In this document: one piece after another, positions 1 through 8,683 of the stretch
How the letters are laid out: each line of letters starts with the position of its first letter
How positions within the stretch are numbered: position 1 is the stretch's first letter
From: Rhizobium sp. 16-488-2b
GTDB lineage: Bacteria > Pseudomonadota > Alphaproteobacteria > Rhizobiales > Rhizobiaceae
Reading direction: 5' to 3'
NCBI RefSeq assembly: GCF_017741815.1
Contig: NZ_JAGHMF010000008.1
Span: 334,542 to 398,541 of the forward strand
DNA length: 64,000 bases
Notes under the pieces: generated by a model
The model's input: the letters and a program-made list of their open reading frames with translations, nothing else
What the model was told of the DNA's origin: nothing
The model's database searches: none
Program-made: the position numbers and the translations under genes

Positions 1-508
1 CCGGGATCAGCGCCGGCACAGGCTTTCCGCCACCATAGATCAGGGTCATGCCACGCGCCGCCGACAGCATGCCGAGCGTGGCTACGAAGGCTGGAACGGC
101 GAAGCGGGACACGATGAAACCGACGATGGCGCCACAGGCCAGGCCCACGCCGATACCGACCAGCAAAGCGACGGCTGCAGGATAAGGCGCACCCGCAATA
201 CCGGCTGTTGCCGAGGTCGTGACGAAACTGGCGCTGACGATGCCTGCAAGCGCCACGACCGACCCGACAGACAGATCGATGCCGCGCGTCAGGATGACGA
301 AGGTCATGCCGATCGCGAGAACACCGTTGATCGACGTCTGCAACAGCACGTTCGAGATATTGCCGGCCGTGAGGAAGTACTCGTTGGAAAACGACAGGAT
401 CACGGACAGAAGCAGGAAGGCGAGAAAGATGCCGTATTCCTGAATGAGCAGCCTGCGGCGATCCGAGTTGAACCAGCCCGTCGTTGGTTTGTTATCTGTA
501 AGGGACAC
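1..508 (-). CDS. Ribose-type sugar ABC transporter permease, 3' part cut by the window edge
   Basis: Inner-membrane permease subunit of a CUT2-class (ribose/xylose/galactose) ABC importer. About 169 N-terminal codons are visible. They begin MSLTDNKP and continue into hydrophobic helices with the family signature GMTFVILTRGIDLSVGSVVA. The GTG start at 508 is chosen because an AGAGG ribosome site lies about eight bases upstream and because the reading frame is family-like from there on. The ATPase gene lies directly upstream on the same strand (54-base gap), so the two form an operon. The sugar-binding protein is probably beyond the left edge. The substrate cannot be told from a permease. Confidence 0.9.
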   Translation of the reverse strand, partial: MSLTDNKPTTGWFNSDRRRLLIQEYGIFLAFLLLSVILSFSNEYFLTAGNISNVLLQTSINGVLAIGMTFVILTRGIDLSVGSVVALAGIVSASFVTTSATAGIAGAPYPAAVALLVGIGVGLACGAIVGFIVSRFAVPAFVATLGMLSAARGMTLIYGGGKPVPALIP

Positions 509-562
509 TGTTTCTGACCTCTTCCCATGCCGATCCGTATTGAGAAATTCGCGGTGCGCCGA

Positions 563-2041
563 TTACGTCGACAGATGCACCAGCGCCTGCGCGTCGGTCT
601 CGGACCGCGGATAGACGCCCGCCGAGCGACCGTTGCGCATGACGAGGATGCGGTCGGACATGCCGAGCACCTCGTCGATCTCCGATGAAATCATCACCAC
701 CGTGCCTCCCGCGGCCGCGAATTCGCAGATGATGCGGTAAATCTCGCGCTTGGCGCCGACATCGACGCCGCGCGTCGGCTCGTCCAGCAACAACACCTTC
801 GGGTTGCGCAGGAACCACTTGCCGAGAACGACCTTCTGCTGGTTGCCGCCTGATAACCCCGACACCGCCATGGTGTCGCGCGCGGTCTTGATACCGAAGC
901 GTTCGATCATCTTTTGGCTGGCAGCCTGCTCCTGGCCGCGACGCATGACGAAGCCCGGGCTGAATTCCGGCAGGCTGGCGAGCGCGATGTTGCCCCTGAC
1001 GCTGTCGACGAGATTGAGGCCCGTCAGCTTGCGATCCTCGGTGACAAAGGCAAGCCCGTGCTCCATCGCGTCGACCGGCTTGCTGACGGTGATCGCCTTG
1101 CCATCAAGCTTGATCTCACCCTTGTCCATCCGGTCGAGACCGAACAGGCAATTGAAGATCTCCGAGCGGCCGGAGCCCATCAGCCCGTAAATACCGAAAA
1201 TCTCGCCTTTCTTGACGGCGAAGGACACATCCTCGACCTTGCCCGTCGCGCTCAAACCCGCGACCTCAAGCCCGGTGACGTCGGTCGGCGTGTTGGTCTT
1301 GACGTATTCTTCGCCGAGTTCACGGCCGACGATCATCCGGATCAATTCAGGACGATCGATATCCGCAAGGTCGCCCGCACCGATGTACAAACCATCACGG
1401 AACACGGTGTAGGCGTCGGCAATCTGGAAAATCTCGGACAGGCGGTGGGAGACGTAAACGACACCCTTTCCGGCAGCTTTCAATCGCTCGATGGTCTTGA
1501 AAAGCTGCTGCGCTTCCTTCTCGCCGATTGCCGAGGTCGGCTCGTCCATGAAGATCACTTCAGCATCGTGGCTCAGCGCCTTGGCGATCTCGACCAGCTG
1601 GATCTGCGCGACCGACAGGTTCATCATGAACTGCGTCGGGCGGATGTTGAACTCGAGTTGCTCCAGCAGCCGCTGCGCATTCTGGTTCATCGTCTTGAAA
1701 TCGATGCCGCCGAAACGACCCGACGGCTCCCTGCCCAGATAGATGTTTTCCGCGACTGTCATGTGCGGAACGGGGCTGAGCTCCTGCTCAATGATGGCGA
1801 TACCCGATGCCAAGGCCGCCGCCGGACCGGAGAACTCCACGTCCACGCCACGGCGACGAATCGAGCCAGCGTCGCGCTTGTGGATGCCCATCAGGATCTT
1901 GAGGAACGTGGATTTTCCGGCGCCATTGCCACCGCATAGCGCGTGCACGGACCCAGCCTTGAGCTGAAAACGTCCGTCGCGCAGGGCCGCGACACCATTG
2001 AAGGACTTCTTCAGTCCCTCGACATCAAGAAGATATTCCAC
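563..2041 (-). CDS. Sugar ABC transporter ATP-binding protein (RbsA/MglA/XylG type)
   Basis: Cytoplasmic ATPase of a CUT2 sugar importer with two fused nucleotide-binding domains. The first has Walker [10 protein letters not shown] and Walker [10 protein letters not shown]. The second has the degenerate P-loop GLMGSGRSE, signature LSGGNQQK and Walker [13 protein letters not shown], as is usual for this family. The first Walker A carries N where GENGAGKST is the common form. The GTG at 2041 is preferred to the upstream ATG at 2059 because GGGAGGAGTT precedes it at good spacing; the ATG would put the ribosome site inside the gene. Length (492 codons) is normal. It heads the operon with the permease at 1-508. 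Confidence 0.93.
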   Translation of the reverse strand: MEYLLDVEGLKKSFNGVAALRDGRFQLKAGSVHALCGGNGAGKSTFLKILMGIHKRDAGSIRRRGVDVEFSGPAAALASGIAIIEQELSPVPHMTVAENIYLGREPSGRFGGIDFKTMNQNAQRLLEQLEFNIRPTQFMMNLSVAQIQLVEIAKALSHDAEVIFMDEPTSAIGEKEAQQLFKTIERLKAAGKGVVYVSHRLSEIFQIADAYTVFRDGLYIGAGDLADIDRPELIRMIVGRELGEEYVKTNTPTDVTGLEVAGLSATGKVEDVSFAVKKGEIFGIYGLMGSGRSEIFNCLFGLDRMDKGEIKLDGKAITVSKPVDAMEHGLAFVTEDRKLTGLNLVDSVRGNIALASLPEFSPGFVMRRGQEQAASQKMIERFGIKTARDTMAVSGLSGGNQQKVVLGKWFLRNPKVLLLDEPTRGVDVGAKREIYRIICEFAAAGGTVVMISSEIDEVLGMSDRILVMRNGRSAGVYPRSETDAQALVHLST

Positions 2042-2122
2042 CTCAACTCCTCCCAACATCGTCTACCGTTCAGGTGGATCGATGGACTATCGCGCCCTCT
2101 CCATTGGAGCGATTTTTACAAG

Positions 2123-2150
2123 TGTCAATTACATTTCGACAAATGTCAAT
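2123..2150. promoter_or_regulatory. Candidate operator upstream of the sugar ABC operon
   Basis: Two direct copies of TGTCAAT start 21 bases apart (2123 and 2144), that is two helical turns. Between them lies a perfect inverted repeat ACATTT-CGAC-AAATGT (2131-2146). The site lies about 80 bases upstream of the ATPase start, where an operator would be expected. No adjacent intact regulator is visible in the window. Confidence 0.5.
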
Positions 2151-2377
2151 CTCGCATTTGATTGTTTTCTGGAGAGGGCTTTACTCATGCCGGACCTCGC
2201 CCACGAGCGATGTCGGGCACGGCGAGTTTGGCAACGTCGCGCGCGAAGCTGGAAAGTGTATAATGAGCGCGGAAAGCCGTGCGTCGACACGGCACGTCTC
2301 TGTGCTCCGATCCTCCGATCGGATTGTCGCCAAAGAGCCAAGAACGCAGCAGCTTGGCCTAATGGCCTCGATTGAAA

Positions 2378-2518
2378 TCACTGCGGCAAGGAAGCGGCAC
2401 GATCCCCAACGATGAGGCCGCGCGCAATCTCGTCGCTGCCATAGACGATTACATCGGGCCTTGCGCCCGATTGCGAATAGACGGCATTGATTGCGGAGTA
2501 CCCCACTCTTCGGACCAC
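2378..2518 (-). pseudogene. Possible remnant of a LacI-type regulator C-terminal domain
   Basis: A 46-codon open stretch ends at TGA 2378-2380. It reads through GYSAINAVYSQSG and PDVIVYGSDEIARG, resembling the PDAIVCGSDEIALG region of LacI/PurR effector domains. It has no start with a ribosome site and no DNA-binding domain. A second protein-like stretch in another frame (about 2185-2340 minus, ending ARDVAKLAVPDIARG) suggests more decayed coding sequence. The whole gap 2042-2672 holds otherwise only the operator. The family guess rests on one short motif and is weak. Confidence 0.25.
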
Positions 2519-2672
2519 TGACGAACATCACCTGACCATCAGGCGGATGCGCGCTCCTTGGGCATCATCAGGATGGAGGCTCACACCATTGGAAGATCCC
2601 TGGGCAAAGGCTTTGACCACAGGAATTCCGAGTTTCAAAAGTTCCGACGGCGAGAAGATGAGCATTCATCGC

Positions 2673-3926
2673 TCAATCCGCTTCGACTGCCTGCGGGAGC
2701 TGCGCGCATGCACTGGGTGCGGCTGCGCTTGCGAACCTGTCGTCAATCCATTTGGCGGCGTCTTTCGCTGTGTCACGTGCAATGAAGCCATGTCCGACTT
2801 TTGGAAGCGTCACGAAATCCACGCTGCTGCCATTGTCACAGAGACGGCGAACATAGGAGATGGTCACGTCGGGACGAACGATGCCATCGGCCAATCCTTG
2901 TGCAAGGAAGATAGGAATCTGCCTTGGGAGGAGGCCGGGCGTGTTCCGTTTCAGCAAGGCGTTCCACGGCTCCGCCGCGCTTATATCGGTGACCGTCAGG
3001 AAGTCCTTGGCTAGCGGGCGTTCCTCGAGACGTCGTTCCAACAGGTCGAAAATCGTCTCGATGCAGCCGCCTGCAAGGGTGTCGACCGTGGGCATCGCAT
3101 TCGCGTCGACAATATTGTCGAGCTTGATGTCGAAGACCCGTGACCAGGACCAAAGCGTAAGGGCCGTCAGCCCTCTGCCCCCGCTCGAGGCGAAGTCGTC
3201 GCGCATCAGCGTGCTGAGATCGGTTGCCGGTGCTGCCGCGGCAACGCCAACCAGTTTAAGCTCGGGCGCGTAGGTGGATGCCAACAAGCCTGCGTAAAGC
3301 GCCGCCTGCCCTCCCTGCGAGTGGCCCCAGACGGCAAAGCGTGTCGGCTCTCGTTCACCGAGCAGATCGCGCGCGGCACGGACGGAATCGAGCACGGAGC
3401 GGCCTTCGCTGTTGCCAATCAGGTAAGGGTGGACACCGGGGCCGCCGAGACCGGGATAGTCCGTTGCAACAACAGCAAATCCCTGTTGCAGCAGTTGCTC
3501 AAGGCCTTGGATCTGTCGATAGACGCCGCGGGTTAGAGACGGCGCGCAGGCCGTGGCAACACCGCTGGTCGGATGTGCCCAGGCGACGATCGGACGGTTT
3601 GGGCTGTTGCCATCGGCCGGCACGATCAAGACACCGGAGACCGCGATCAGCTCTCCGTGCAGGCCGACCGAACGGTAGAGGATACGCGACGCCGTGGCAC
3701 CTTGCGGAGAAAACGGCATGGCCTCCGAGCGGATGACGGAACCGGGACGCCCTGCGAGTTCACCGCTCTCGGGCTGGTAGAACGCGTCTTGGGCTCTCGC
3801 CGAACCCAAGGTAAGGAATCCCCACACGACAAGAGCCGCAAGTCCATATCCCAGCAACAGCCGGAGCGTGTCCTTCGCCCTTACCAACCTGTGCCTGCGC
3901 GGCTCTACGAATCGGATTCGAGTCAT
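2673..3926 (-). CDS. Secretory-lipase-type alpha/beta hydrolase
   Basis: Probable exported carboxylester hydrolase, 417 residues. The N-terminus has a basic start, a hydrophobic segment (LLLGYGLAALVVWGF) and an ARA-Q like cleavage region. The fold signatures are the oxyanion segment VAWAHPTSG, nucleophile elbow GHSQG (serine), an acid in QGLADGIVRPD and histidine in KVGHGF. The arrangement, including WGHSQGGQAALYAG and the VVATDYPGLGG segment, is that of the secretory lipase family (PF03583). The gene stands alone, with no operon partner. The natural ester substrate is unknown. The ATG at 3926 is kept although the basic stretch before the hydrophobic core is long (about 25 residues); a later start is possible. 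Confidence 0.82.
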   Translation of the reverse strand: MTRIRFVEPRRHRLVRAKDTLRLLLGYGLAALVVWGFLTLGSARAQDAFYQPESGELAGRPGSVIRSEAMPFSPQGATASRILYRSVGLHGELIAVSGVLIVPADGNSPNRPIVAWAHPTSGVATACAPSLTRGVYRQIQGLEQLLQQGFAVVATDYPGLGGPGVHPYLIGNSEGRSVLDSVRAARDLLGEREPTRFAVWGHSQGGQAALYAGLLASTYAPELKLVGVAAAAPATDLSTLMRDDFASSGGRGLTALTLWSWSRVFDIKLDNIVDANAMPTVDTLAGGCIETIFDLLERRLEERPLAKDFLTVTDISAAEPWNALLKRNTPGLLPRQIPIFLAQGLADGIVRPDVTISYVRRLCDNGSSVDFVTLPKVGHGFIARDTAKDAAKWIDDRFASAAAPSACAQLPQAVEAD

Positions 3927-4024
3927 GATGGTCGTCCAACAAGGGGCTACTCGCCCAGTTCCTTGATTTCAAAGAGCGCTGCATGAAGCTTGAGACGGGG
4001 CGGCGATGGCCGCCCCTGTCGTCA

Positions 4025-4738
4025 TCACTGCCACTGACCATCCGGCAGACGGCCATGATACGGCGTATCCCGGCAATGGCCCCATGGACCAAGCCAGTAA
4101 CCGGGAGGGCATGGGCTTGCAGGAGGATAGTATGCCGGCGCCGGATAGTAGGGCTCGACGTAGCGAGGCCCGGCCAAAGATGCGCCGATTGCCGCACCGG
4201 AGGCGGCGCCGAGTGCGTACCAGCCAGCGTTGTTCCAGCCGCGCCAATGATCGATGAACACGGCAGCAGGACCGGTCGCGCCGGTCAGATTGCCTTCCAG
4301 CACGGAAACGTCGAACGTCAGCGTCGTGCCATCAAGCTTGGGCGATCTGAGCGTAACCACGGCGTCGCTGACATTCGTGCCGCCGCCAAGAACCGACACC
4401 GTTGCGTTCGGCGGATCCTTGTCGAAGCTGTCGGCGCCAGCGCCCCATTGCTTGACGATTTCGTCGGTCGCGATGTGACCGGCGGCGCGTGTCGGACGAT
4501 CGGAGAAGATGATCGAGTTGGTGGCAACGCCCGTCAGGACCAACTTGTCGCCTTCCAGCTTCGCGCCGTCGGCGTTGACGACGAGGAGTGATGCGACAGG
4601 CGCCTGCTGGCTGACCTGTCCGACGGTCTTTTGCAGGGGCACATGCGGTGCCTTGGCAGCATCCTGCCCCAGCGCGGTTCCCGCCAGTAGCGTGAGCGAG
4701 CCGGCGAACAACAGTCCGATTGGATTCATGCGTATCAT
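4025..4738 (-). CDS. Secreted protein with one Cys-rich GCG_CRPN-like repeat
   Basis: 237-residue exported protein of unknown function. Signal peptide with hydrophobic core IGLLFAGSLTLLAGTALG followed by QDAA. The middle holds a beta-rich domain (about 50-160) with no family I recognise. A glycine/alanine stretch GAASGAAIGASLAG precedes a Tyr/Pro-rich tail ending in CPPGYWLGPWGHC and DTPYHGRLPDG. This is the same repeat that occurs twice in the protein at 5580-5900, so the two genes are related. Start ATG 4738 has AAGGA about eight bases upstream. It is the last of four small secreted-protein genes on this strand. Confidence 0.75.
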   Translation of the reverse strand: MIRMNPIGLLFAGSLTLLAGTALGQDAAKAPHVPLQKTVGQVSQQAPVASLLVVNADGAKLEGDKLVLTGVATNSIIFSDRPTRAAGHIATDEIVKQWGAGADSFDKDPPNATVSVLGGGTNVSDAVVTLRSPKLDGTTLTFDVSVLEGNLTGATGPAAVFIDHWRGWNNAGWYALGAASGAAIGASLAGPRYVEPYYPAPAYYPPASPCPPGYWLGPWGHCRDTPYHGRLPDGQWQ

Positions 4739-4780
4739 TGTCGAAATCCTTTGTGAGTTCCGTTGCGGAAGGCTCGGCGG

Positions 4781-5056
4781 TCAGCCGCCACCATGCTCGG
4801 CGGCATAGTCGATGCCGGCCTGAACTTCGGCCATAGCCTGCATGACCAGTTCGGCGGCACGCTCCTTGTGCCCGCCCTTGTTCGGCGTCGCCCGGTGAAG
4901 CGAATTCAATGCGTTCTGGAGCTGGCGCAATGCGGCGTCCATATTGCCTTGGTCCGCCATGGCAGGAGACGATACGAGGGCAGCAGCCGAGCCTGCGGCG
5001 AGCACAACGCCCGCAGCGGCAAGCATGTTTCTGCGTGAAAGTGTGAGTTCGGTCAT
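4781..5056 (-). CDS. Small Tat-exported protein of unknown function
   Basis: 91 residues. The N-terminus SRRNMLAAAGVVLAAG is a twin-arginine signal with an ALVSSPAMA-D cleavage site, so the protein should be exported folded. The mature part (about 60 residues) is a predicted amphipathic helix pair (DAALRQLQNALNSLHRA, AAELVMQAMAEVQAGIDYA) with no cysteine. Ribosome site GGAGAACTGAA precedes ATG 5056. It lies between the Cys-repeat protein and the DUF992 protein with gaps of 42 and 28 bases, consistent with one operon. No family recognised. Confidence 0.72.
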   Translation of the reverse strand: MTELTLSRRNMLAAAGVVLAAGSAAALVSSPAMADQGNMDAALRQLQNALNSLHRATPNKGGHKERAAELVMQAMAEVQAGIDYAAEHGGG

Positions 5057-5084
5057 TTCAGTTCTCCGAGTTGGTGAGGATTGT

Positions 5085-5564
5085 TCAGTTTGCCGCCGTG
5101 AGCGTCACCTTGACGACGCCGGTTGCGATGTTGATGCCGGTCTCGCCATCGACGGAGATCGGCTGCAGCGAAAACGACTGATCGTTGCCGCCGACCAAAG
5201 CAGTCGCTCCGGCGCCCACGCCGAGCGCGGCGCCCGCGGCGACGCCGACATACGTGCCCGCAAGCGCACCCTGAGGGATACCGCGCGTCGCCGACGCGAC
5301 GCCCCAGATCAGGTGTCCTTGATCGACCTTGCCGATCTCGACGCCGTATTCGTCTATGTTTCCGACATAGGTTTCCGATTGGCCGCCATCGGGCTTGAAC
5401 TGGCAGGTCAGCGACTGCTTGCGAGCGAGGATTTCATCCACGCTCTCGGACACGTCACAGGAGAGGATACCGATCTTGGCAACGTCGGCATGGCCTGGGA
5501 CTACGGAAGTGGCAACCAGGGCCAATGCGAGCGCAAGCCCGCCGGAGAGTTTCGAGGCAGTCAT
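5085..5564 (-). CDS. DUF992 family exported protein
   Basis: 159 residues with a signal peptide (hydrophobic GGLALALALVATSVVPGHA, cleavage before D). The mature part begins KIGILSCDVS and contains CQFKPDGGQSETYVGNI and VEIGKVDQGHLIWGV, which is the pattern of DUF992: two cysteines early, a conserved E-x-Y-x-G, then a glycine-rich helix region GALAGTYVGVAAGAALG. The function of DUF992 is unknown; members are mostly alphaproteobacterial periplasmic proteins. ATG 5564 follows GGAG at seven bases. It is part of the secreted-protein cluster 4025-5900. Confidence 0.82.
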   Translation of the reverse strand: MTASKLSGGLALALALVATSVVPGHADVAKIGILSCDVSESVDEILARKQSLTCQFKPDGGQSETYVGNIDEYGVEIGKVDQGHLIWGVASATRGIPQGALAGTYVGVAAGAALGVGAGATALVGGNDQSFSLQPISVDGETGINIATGVVKVTLTAAN

Positions 5565-5579
5565 CTGTCGGCTCCGCGC

Positions 5580-5900
5580 TTACTTCCAGGTGCCGTTAGG
5601 CAGGCGACCGTGATAGGGCGTGTTGCGGCAATGCCCCCAAGGACCGCGCCAGTATCCGGGCGGGCACGCGTTGCTGGCGACGGGGCGCTCTTGATAGTAG
5701 CCGTTCGGGAGCCGACCATAAAACGGGGTGGTGCGGCAACCGCCATAAGGACCGCGCCACGCATTGGGGCCGCAACCGCCAGCGACCAAAGTGACCGCGG
5801 AAGGTGCTTCGATCGTAGGCATCAGCGGCGCTGCGGTAGAGATAGACGGTGCCGCGAACAGTGCGGCAGCGCCAAGAATGACTGCAAATTTCGTATTCAT
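5580..5900 (-). CDS. Secreted protein with two Cys-rich GCG_CRPN-like repeats
   Basis: 106 residues. The signal peptide MNTKFAVILGAAALFAAP is followed by a short linker and then two tandem modules: CGPNAWRGPYGGC..TPFYGRLPNG and CPPGYWRGPWGHC..TPYHGRLPNG. Each module has two cysteines eleven to twelve residues apart and a GRLPNG end. The second module is almost identical to the one closing the 4025-4738 protein. The start at 5900 is preferred over the longer frame because CTGGAGTGAAC lies just before it and the signal peptide begins there. It is the first gene of the secreted cluster. The role is unknown; disulfide-stabilised extracytoplasmic repeats are an inference. Confidence 0.8.
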   Translation of the reverse strand: MNTKFAVILGAAALFAAPSISTAAPLMPTIEAPSAVTLVAGGCGPNAWRGPYGGCRTTPFYGRLPNGYYQERPVASNACPPGYWRGPWGHCRNTPYHGRLPNGTWK

Positions 5901-6283
5901 GTTCACTCCAGATGTGTTGAATGCTGCGGACGGGTTGCGCGCACTCAATCTGCATTTCGATTGGACTATGGCTGAATGCTGGTCTGTCGGACGATCGTCG
6001 TCTTGGGAGAGCGTCGGCCGCCAACCGGAGAGCGCCCCAGGCCACTGATGGCCGGTCGATGTGCTCCGATGGCCGGGGATAGCCGATATCGATCCGATGC
6101 CGCATCACCACTTCTGGGTATGCGATGAAAACAAGATCCGATTATTTCGCGGCTATCGGGCAGAAAATGGTAAAATCAGACCTTGGATCAGACATAATGA
6201 CCTCGGAGCTTCGGCAACTGATCAGTGACCACCGCGTTTGTCGATGCGCGTCCGCCCTTGGGCGAGCAATTGAGGATCAAGAC
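5901..6283. other. Intergenic region between divergent secreted-protein genes
   Basis: 383 bases separating the minus-strand secreted cluster from the plus-strand lysozyme-inhibitor gene. Open frames here lack ribosome sites and protein-like composition. It should carry both promoters, but no box is clear enough to call. Confidence 0.4.
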
Positions 6284-6652
6284 ATGAAACTTCTGGCTGT
6301 TATCAGTTGCTTCACCGCTTCCTGCCTACTGGTAAACTTGGCCACGGCCGCGGAAAGCGGAACGATTGAGCTTCACAGCAAGGCAAAAATCGAACGTACG
6401 CAGGTAAGCTACAACTGCGGCTCCGCAGGCAATCTTGCGGTGTCCTACGTCAACGCCGACCCGAACTTTCTCGCGTTGGTACCTGTACCCAAGCAGACGC
6501 AACCACTGGTGTTCGCGTCGGTGATTTCCGGATCGGGAGCACGCTACGCGGCGGGGAAATACGTCTGGTGGGTCAAGGGGAGTTCCGCGAGCCTGTATGA
6601 CACGACGTTGAGTGACAACGCGCCGCCGACCATGACGTGCGACGCGTCCTGA
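6284..6652 (+). CDS. MliC-family C-type lysozyme inhibitor
   Basis: 122-residue exported inhibitor of host C-type lysozyme (MliC/PliC family, PF09864). Signal peptide MKLLAVISCFTASCLLVNL followed by ATAAES. The domain shows the family pattern: VSYNCGSAGNLAVSYVN, then LVFASVISGSGARYAAGKY and the loop VWWVKGSSASLYD, where the conserved SGARY and K-G residues insert into the lysozyme active site. Two cysteines (YNCG and MTCD near the C-terminus) can form the usual disulfide. The start at 6284 has TGAGGA upstream; the longer frame from 6125 adds 53 residues without a signal and is rejected. A lipobox is not evident, so it may be periplasmic rather than membrane-bound. Confidence 0.85.
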   Translation: MKLLAVISCFTASCLLVNLATAAESGTIELHSKAKIERTQVSYNCGSAGNLAVSYVNADPNFLALVPVPKQTQPLVFASVISGSGARYAAGKYVWWVKGSSASLYDTTLSDNAPPTMTCDAS

Positions 6653-6890
6653 TCGCATTTCAGTTGCGCAAGGATCAACTGATCTTGTTCAGAACAGCGC
6701 ATACGATCGTCGCGACGCCAAGCCAAGCACGCAGGTCAAAGCGGGCAATATCAGACCCGTGTTGAGGTGGAGCGTCGGGATGATCCCGGCGAGGGCGAGA
6801 CTGCTCCCGCGATCAAGCGAGACAATGGCTCAATTCCTCGCCAGCCCATAGTCCTTGCAACCCGATCAACTGCCGCCGGCATCCTTGGAG

Positions 6891-7412
6891 CTATGCGCGA
6901 GCACGGTAGCTCTCCAGATGTCGCTCGGATGGGGATTGTTTCCAGGCTGCCCACAACAGGATCGACAACGCGATGGCACGGGCAATCGTAAGAGCGAGCA
7001 ACAGGCCGAAATTATCGGCTGCGTAGTCTTTGTTCTGAAACGCTTGCACAAAATGGCCAAAAGTCACCCCACCATAGAAGATGACCGCATAGACCGCGAC
7101 TGCGCTTTGAAATGACAAGCTTCGCCAGAATGCCAGAACGGCGACCGCGCCCAGTGCTGTATCGGCAATACCGACTTCAAACTCGAACGGGCTCTGCTGC
7201 CATCCGATTTGCGCTGATGCTATCTCCGGGAAGAACACATGGAAAATACCCGCCCACAGGCCATCGACACCCACGGCCAGCAGCAGGATCCAAGACAGGT
7301 ATCGACGTGACCAGTGCTGATCGCGCTTGATCAACGTAGCGCAGATGATGGCGGCGATAAAAAGGAACGCCGGCAAGTGTGCAAGAATAATCCTGATTGT
7401 ATCAGCAATCAT
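6891..7412 (-). CDS. Four-helix membrane protein, DUF6790-like
   Basis: 173 residues, integral inner-membrane. Hydrophobic segments: FLFIAAIICATLI, WILLLAVGVDGLWAGIFHV, ALGAVAVLAFW, AVAVYAVIFYGGV and LLLALTIARAIALSILLWA. The segment FHVFFPEIASAQIGW is typical of DUF6790 proteins. The start at 7412 (MIADT) has ACGGAGGTCACG directly upstream and replaces the longer frame. It stands alone. Function unknown. Confidence 0.75.
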   Translation of the reverse strand: MIADTIRIILAHLPAFLFIAAIICATLIKRDQHWSRRYLSWILLLAVGVDGLWAGIFHVFFPEIASAQIGWQQSPFEFEVGIADTALGAVAVLAFWRSLSFQSAVAVYAVIFYGGVTFGHFVQAFQNKDYAADNFGLLLALTIARAIALSILLWAAWKQSPSERHLESYRARA

Positions 7413-7558
7413 CGTGACCTCCGTAAAAACGACCACAGTGCTCTTCGATCCCGACGAACGCCAATCGAAGAGCTTGTGCGTTACCTACGACCACGGCCGA
7501 AAAGCTACATCCTCAGAACTGGTGACTAACGGAATGAGGTTAAACCACAGTGCCAAGC

Positions 7559-8683
7559 TCAATGGACATAGGTTCCCAGCAGCGCGCCGATACGCTCGAA
7601 GTCACGAAGGTTTGCCGCGTCGGTCTTGCGCAGCACCGTCCGTATCTGTGTGCGCACTGTGTCGAGCGAGACCTGACGATCTCGCGCAACTATCTCGGCC
7701 GTTTGCCCACCTAACAGGGCTGCCGCTACAGCGCCCTCGGCTGCGCTCAACCCGAACAATTCACTGAAAACGCGCGGCGGCGCCGATCGCGGCTGCGAGA
7801 TGTCATTGATTAGCACAAGGACCGGCGTCCCAACGGCGGGGCTGCTTCCATGCGCCGGCAAAGGTGTGGCAAAGACAGCGAGTTGGCCCATGCGACCATT
7901 CTCCATGGCGTCGAATTCGATCCGAACTGCACCACCGCTCCCATCATTGGCAGCGCTGCGGACTATTTGCCGAAGCTTCGCACCCTCGCCCTGATCGACC
8001 ACGAGTCGTGTACTTCCGGTCGCCAGCTTGGACAGAGAAATCGGAAATCCTTTGCAGGACAACGTCCGGTTAGCCGCTGTGTTCGCGAACAGCACATTGC
8101 AATCGCCATCAACAACGACAGCACTTCCGGGCAAGGCGTCGAAAGCCGCATATGTTAGGCGCGATGCAAGCTCCGTCTCAAATAGCTTTTGGCGCATTCT
8201 CAGCCCGCGGCGGACATGCGGCATGAGTTGCGCCAGCGCACTCCTCTCTCGGTTCCCGAAAGCCCTTCCATCTCGAAAGAAGCTCATGACGGTGTGCTCG
8301 CTGTCGCCAACGAGACCGATGAGCATGTTTTCCCGACCATTCGGCTTGGCGAAATCCTGATAGAACTCGGATCGACGATAACGTTCGCCATCGACGACTT
8401 CGTCGACGAGCACCACGGTCTCCGCCCCGGATGCAGCGGGTTTAATCCGCGATATAGCCGATCGAACCGGATCGATATGAAGATAGTAGGCGCTGTACCT
8501 GTCTTCGCCAGTCGAGGATGTCTCAAAGACGTTGGTGTAGCGGCCGCCGCCATCTCGGAAACGAAACGTCCCCGCTTCTGCATCAAAGAACCGGAACAGA
8601 CGTTGCGCCAGGGATGACCAATCTTGGTCGCTTGTCGCTGCATCGTAGATGTCGCAAATAATGGAATTACAGTCCATATGCAT
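7559..8683 (-). CDS. LuxR-type helix-turn-helix transcriptional regulator
   Basis: About 374 residues. The C-terminal 65 residues (LFGLSAAEGAVAAALLGGQ, then VSLDTVRTQIRTVLRKT) form a GerE/LuxR DNA-binding helix-turn-helix. The N-terminal 200 residues are a long sensory region of the type common in rhizobial LuxR orphans, with YHIDPV- and GRENML-like segments; a PAS-like part follows (VVDGDCNVLFANTAANRTL). No autoinducer synthase is nearby. Start is uncertain: GTG 8695, ATG 8683 and ATG 8677 are in frame. 8683 is a compromise because no ribosome site is decisive. Target genes cannot be read from the sequence. Confidence 0.8.
   Translation of the reverse strand: MHMDCNSIICDIYDAATSDQDWSSLAQRLFRFFDAEAGTFRFRDGGGRYTNVFETSSTGEDRYSAYYLHIDPVRSAISRIKPAASGAETVVLVDEVVDGERYRRSEFYQDFAKPNGRENMLIGLVGDSEHTVMSFFRDGRAFGNRERSALAQLMPHVRRGLRMRQKLFETELASRLTYAAFDALPGSAVVVDGDCNVLFANTAANRTLSCKGFPISLSKLATGSTRLVVDQGEGAKLRQIVRSAANDGSGGAVRIEFDAMENGRMGQLAVFATPLPAHGSSPAVGTPVLVLINDISQPRSAPPRVFSELFGLSAAEGAVAAALLGGQTAEIVARDRQVSLDTVRTQIRTVLRKTDAANLRDFERIGALLGTYVH

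Noticed and set aside
914..1939. 341-codon plus-strand frame opposite the first sugar ATPase
   Set aside because: Shadow of an ABC protein with all motifs on the minus strand.
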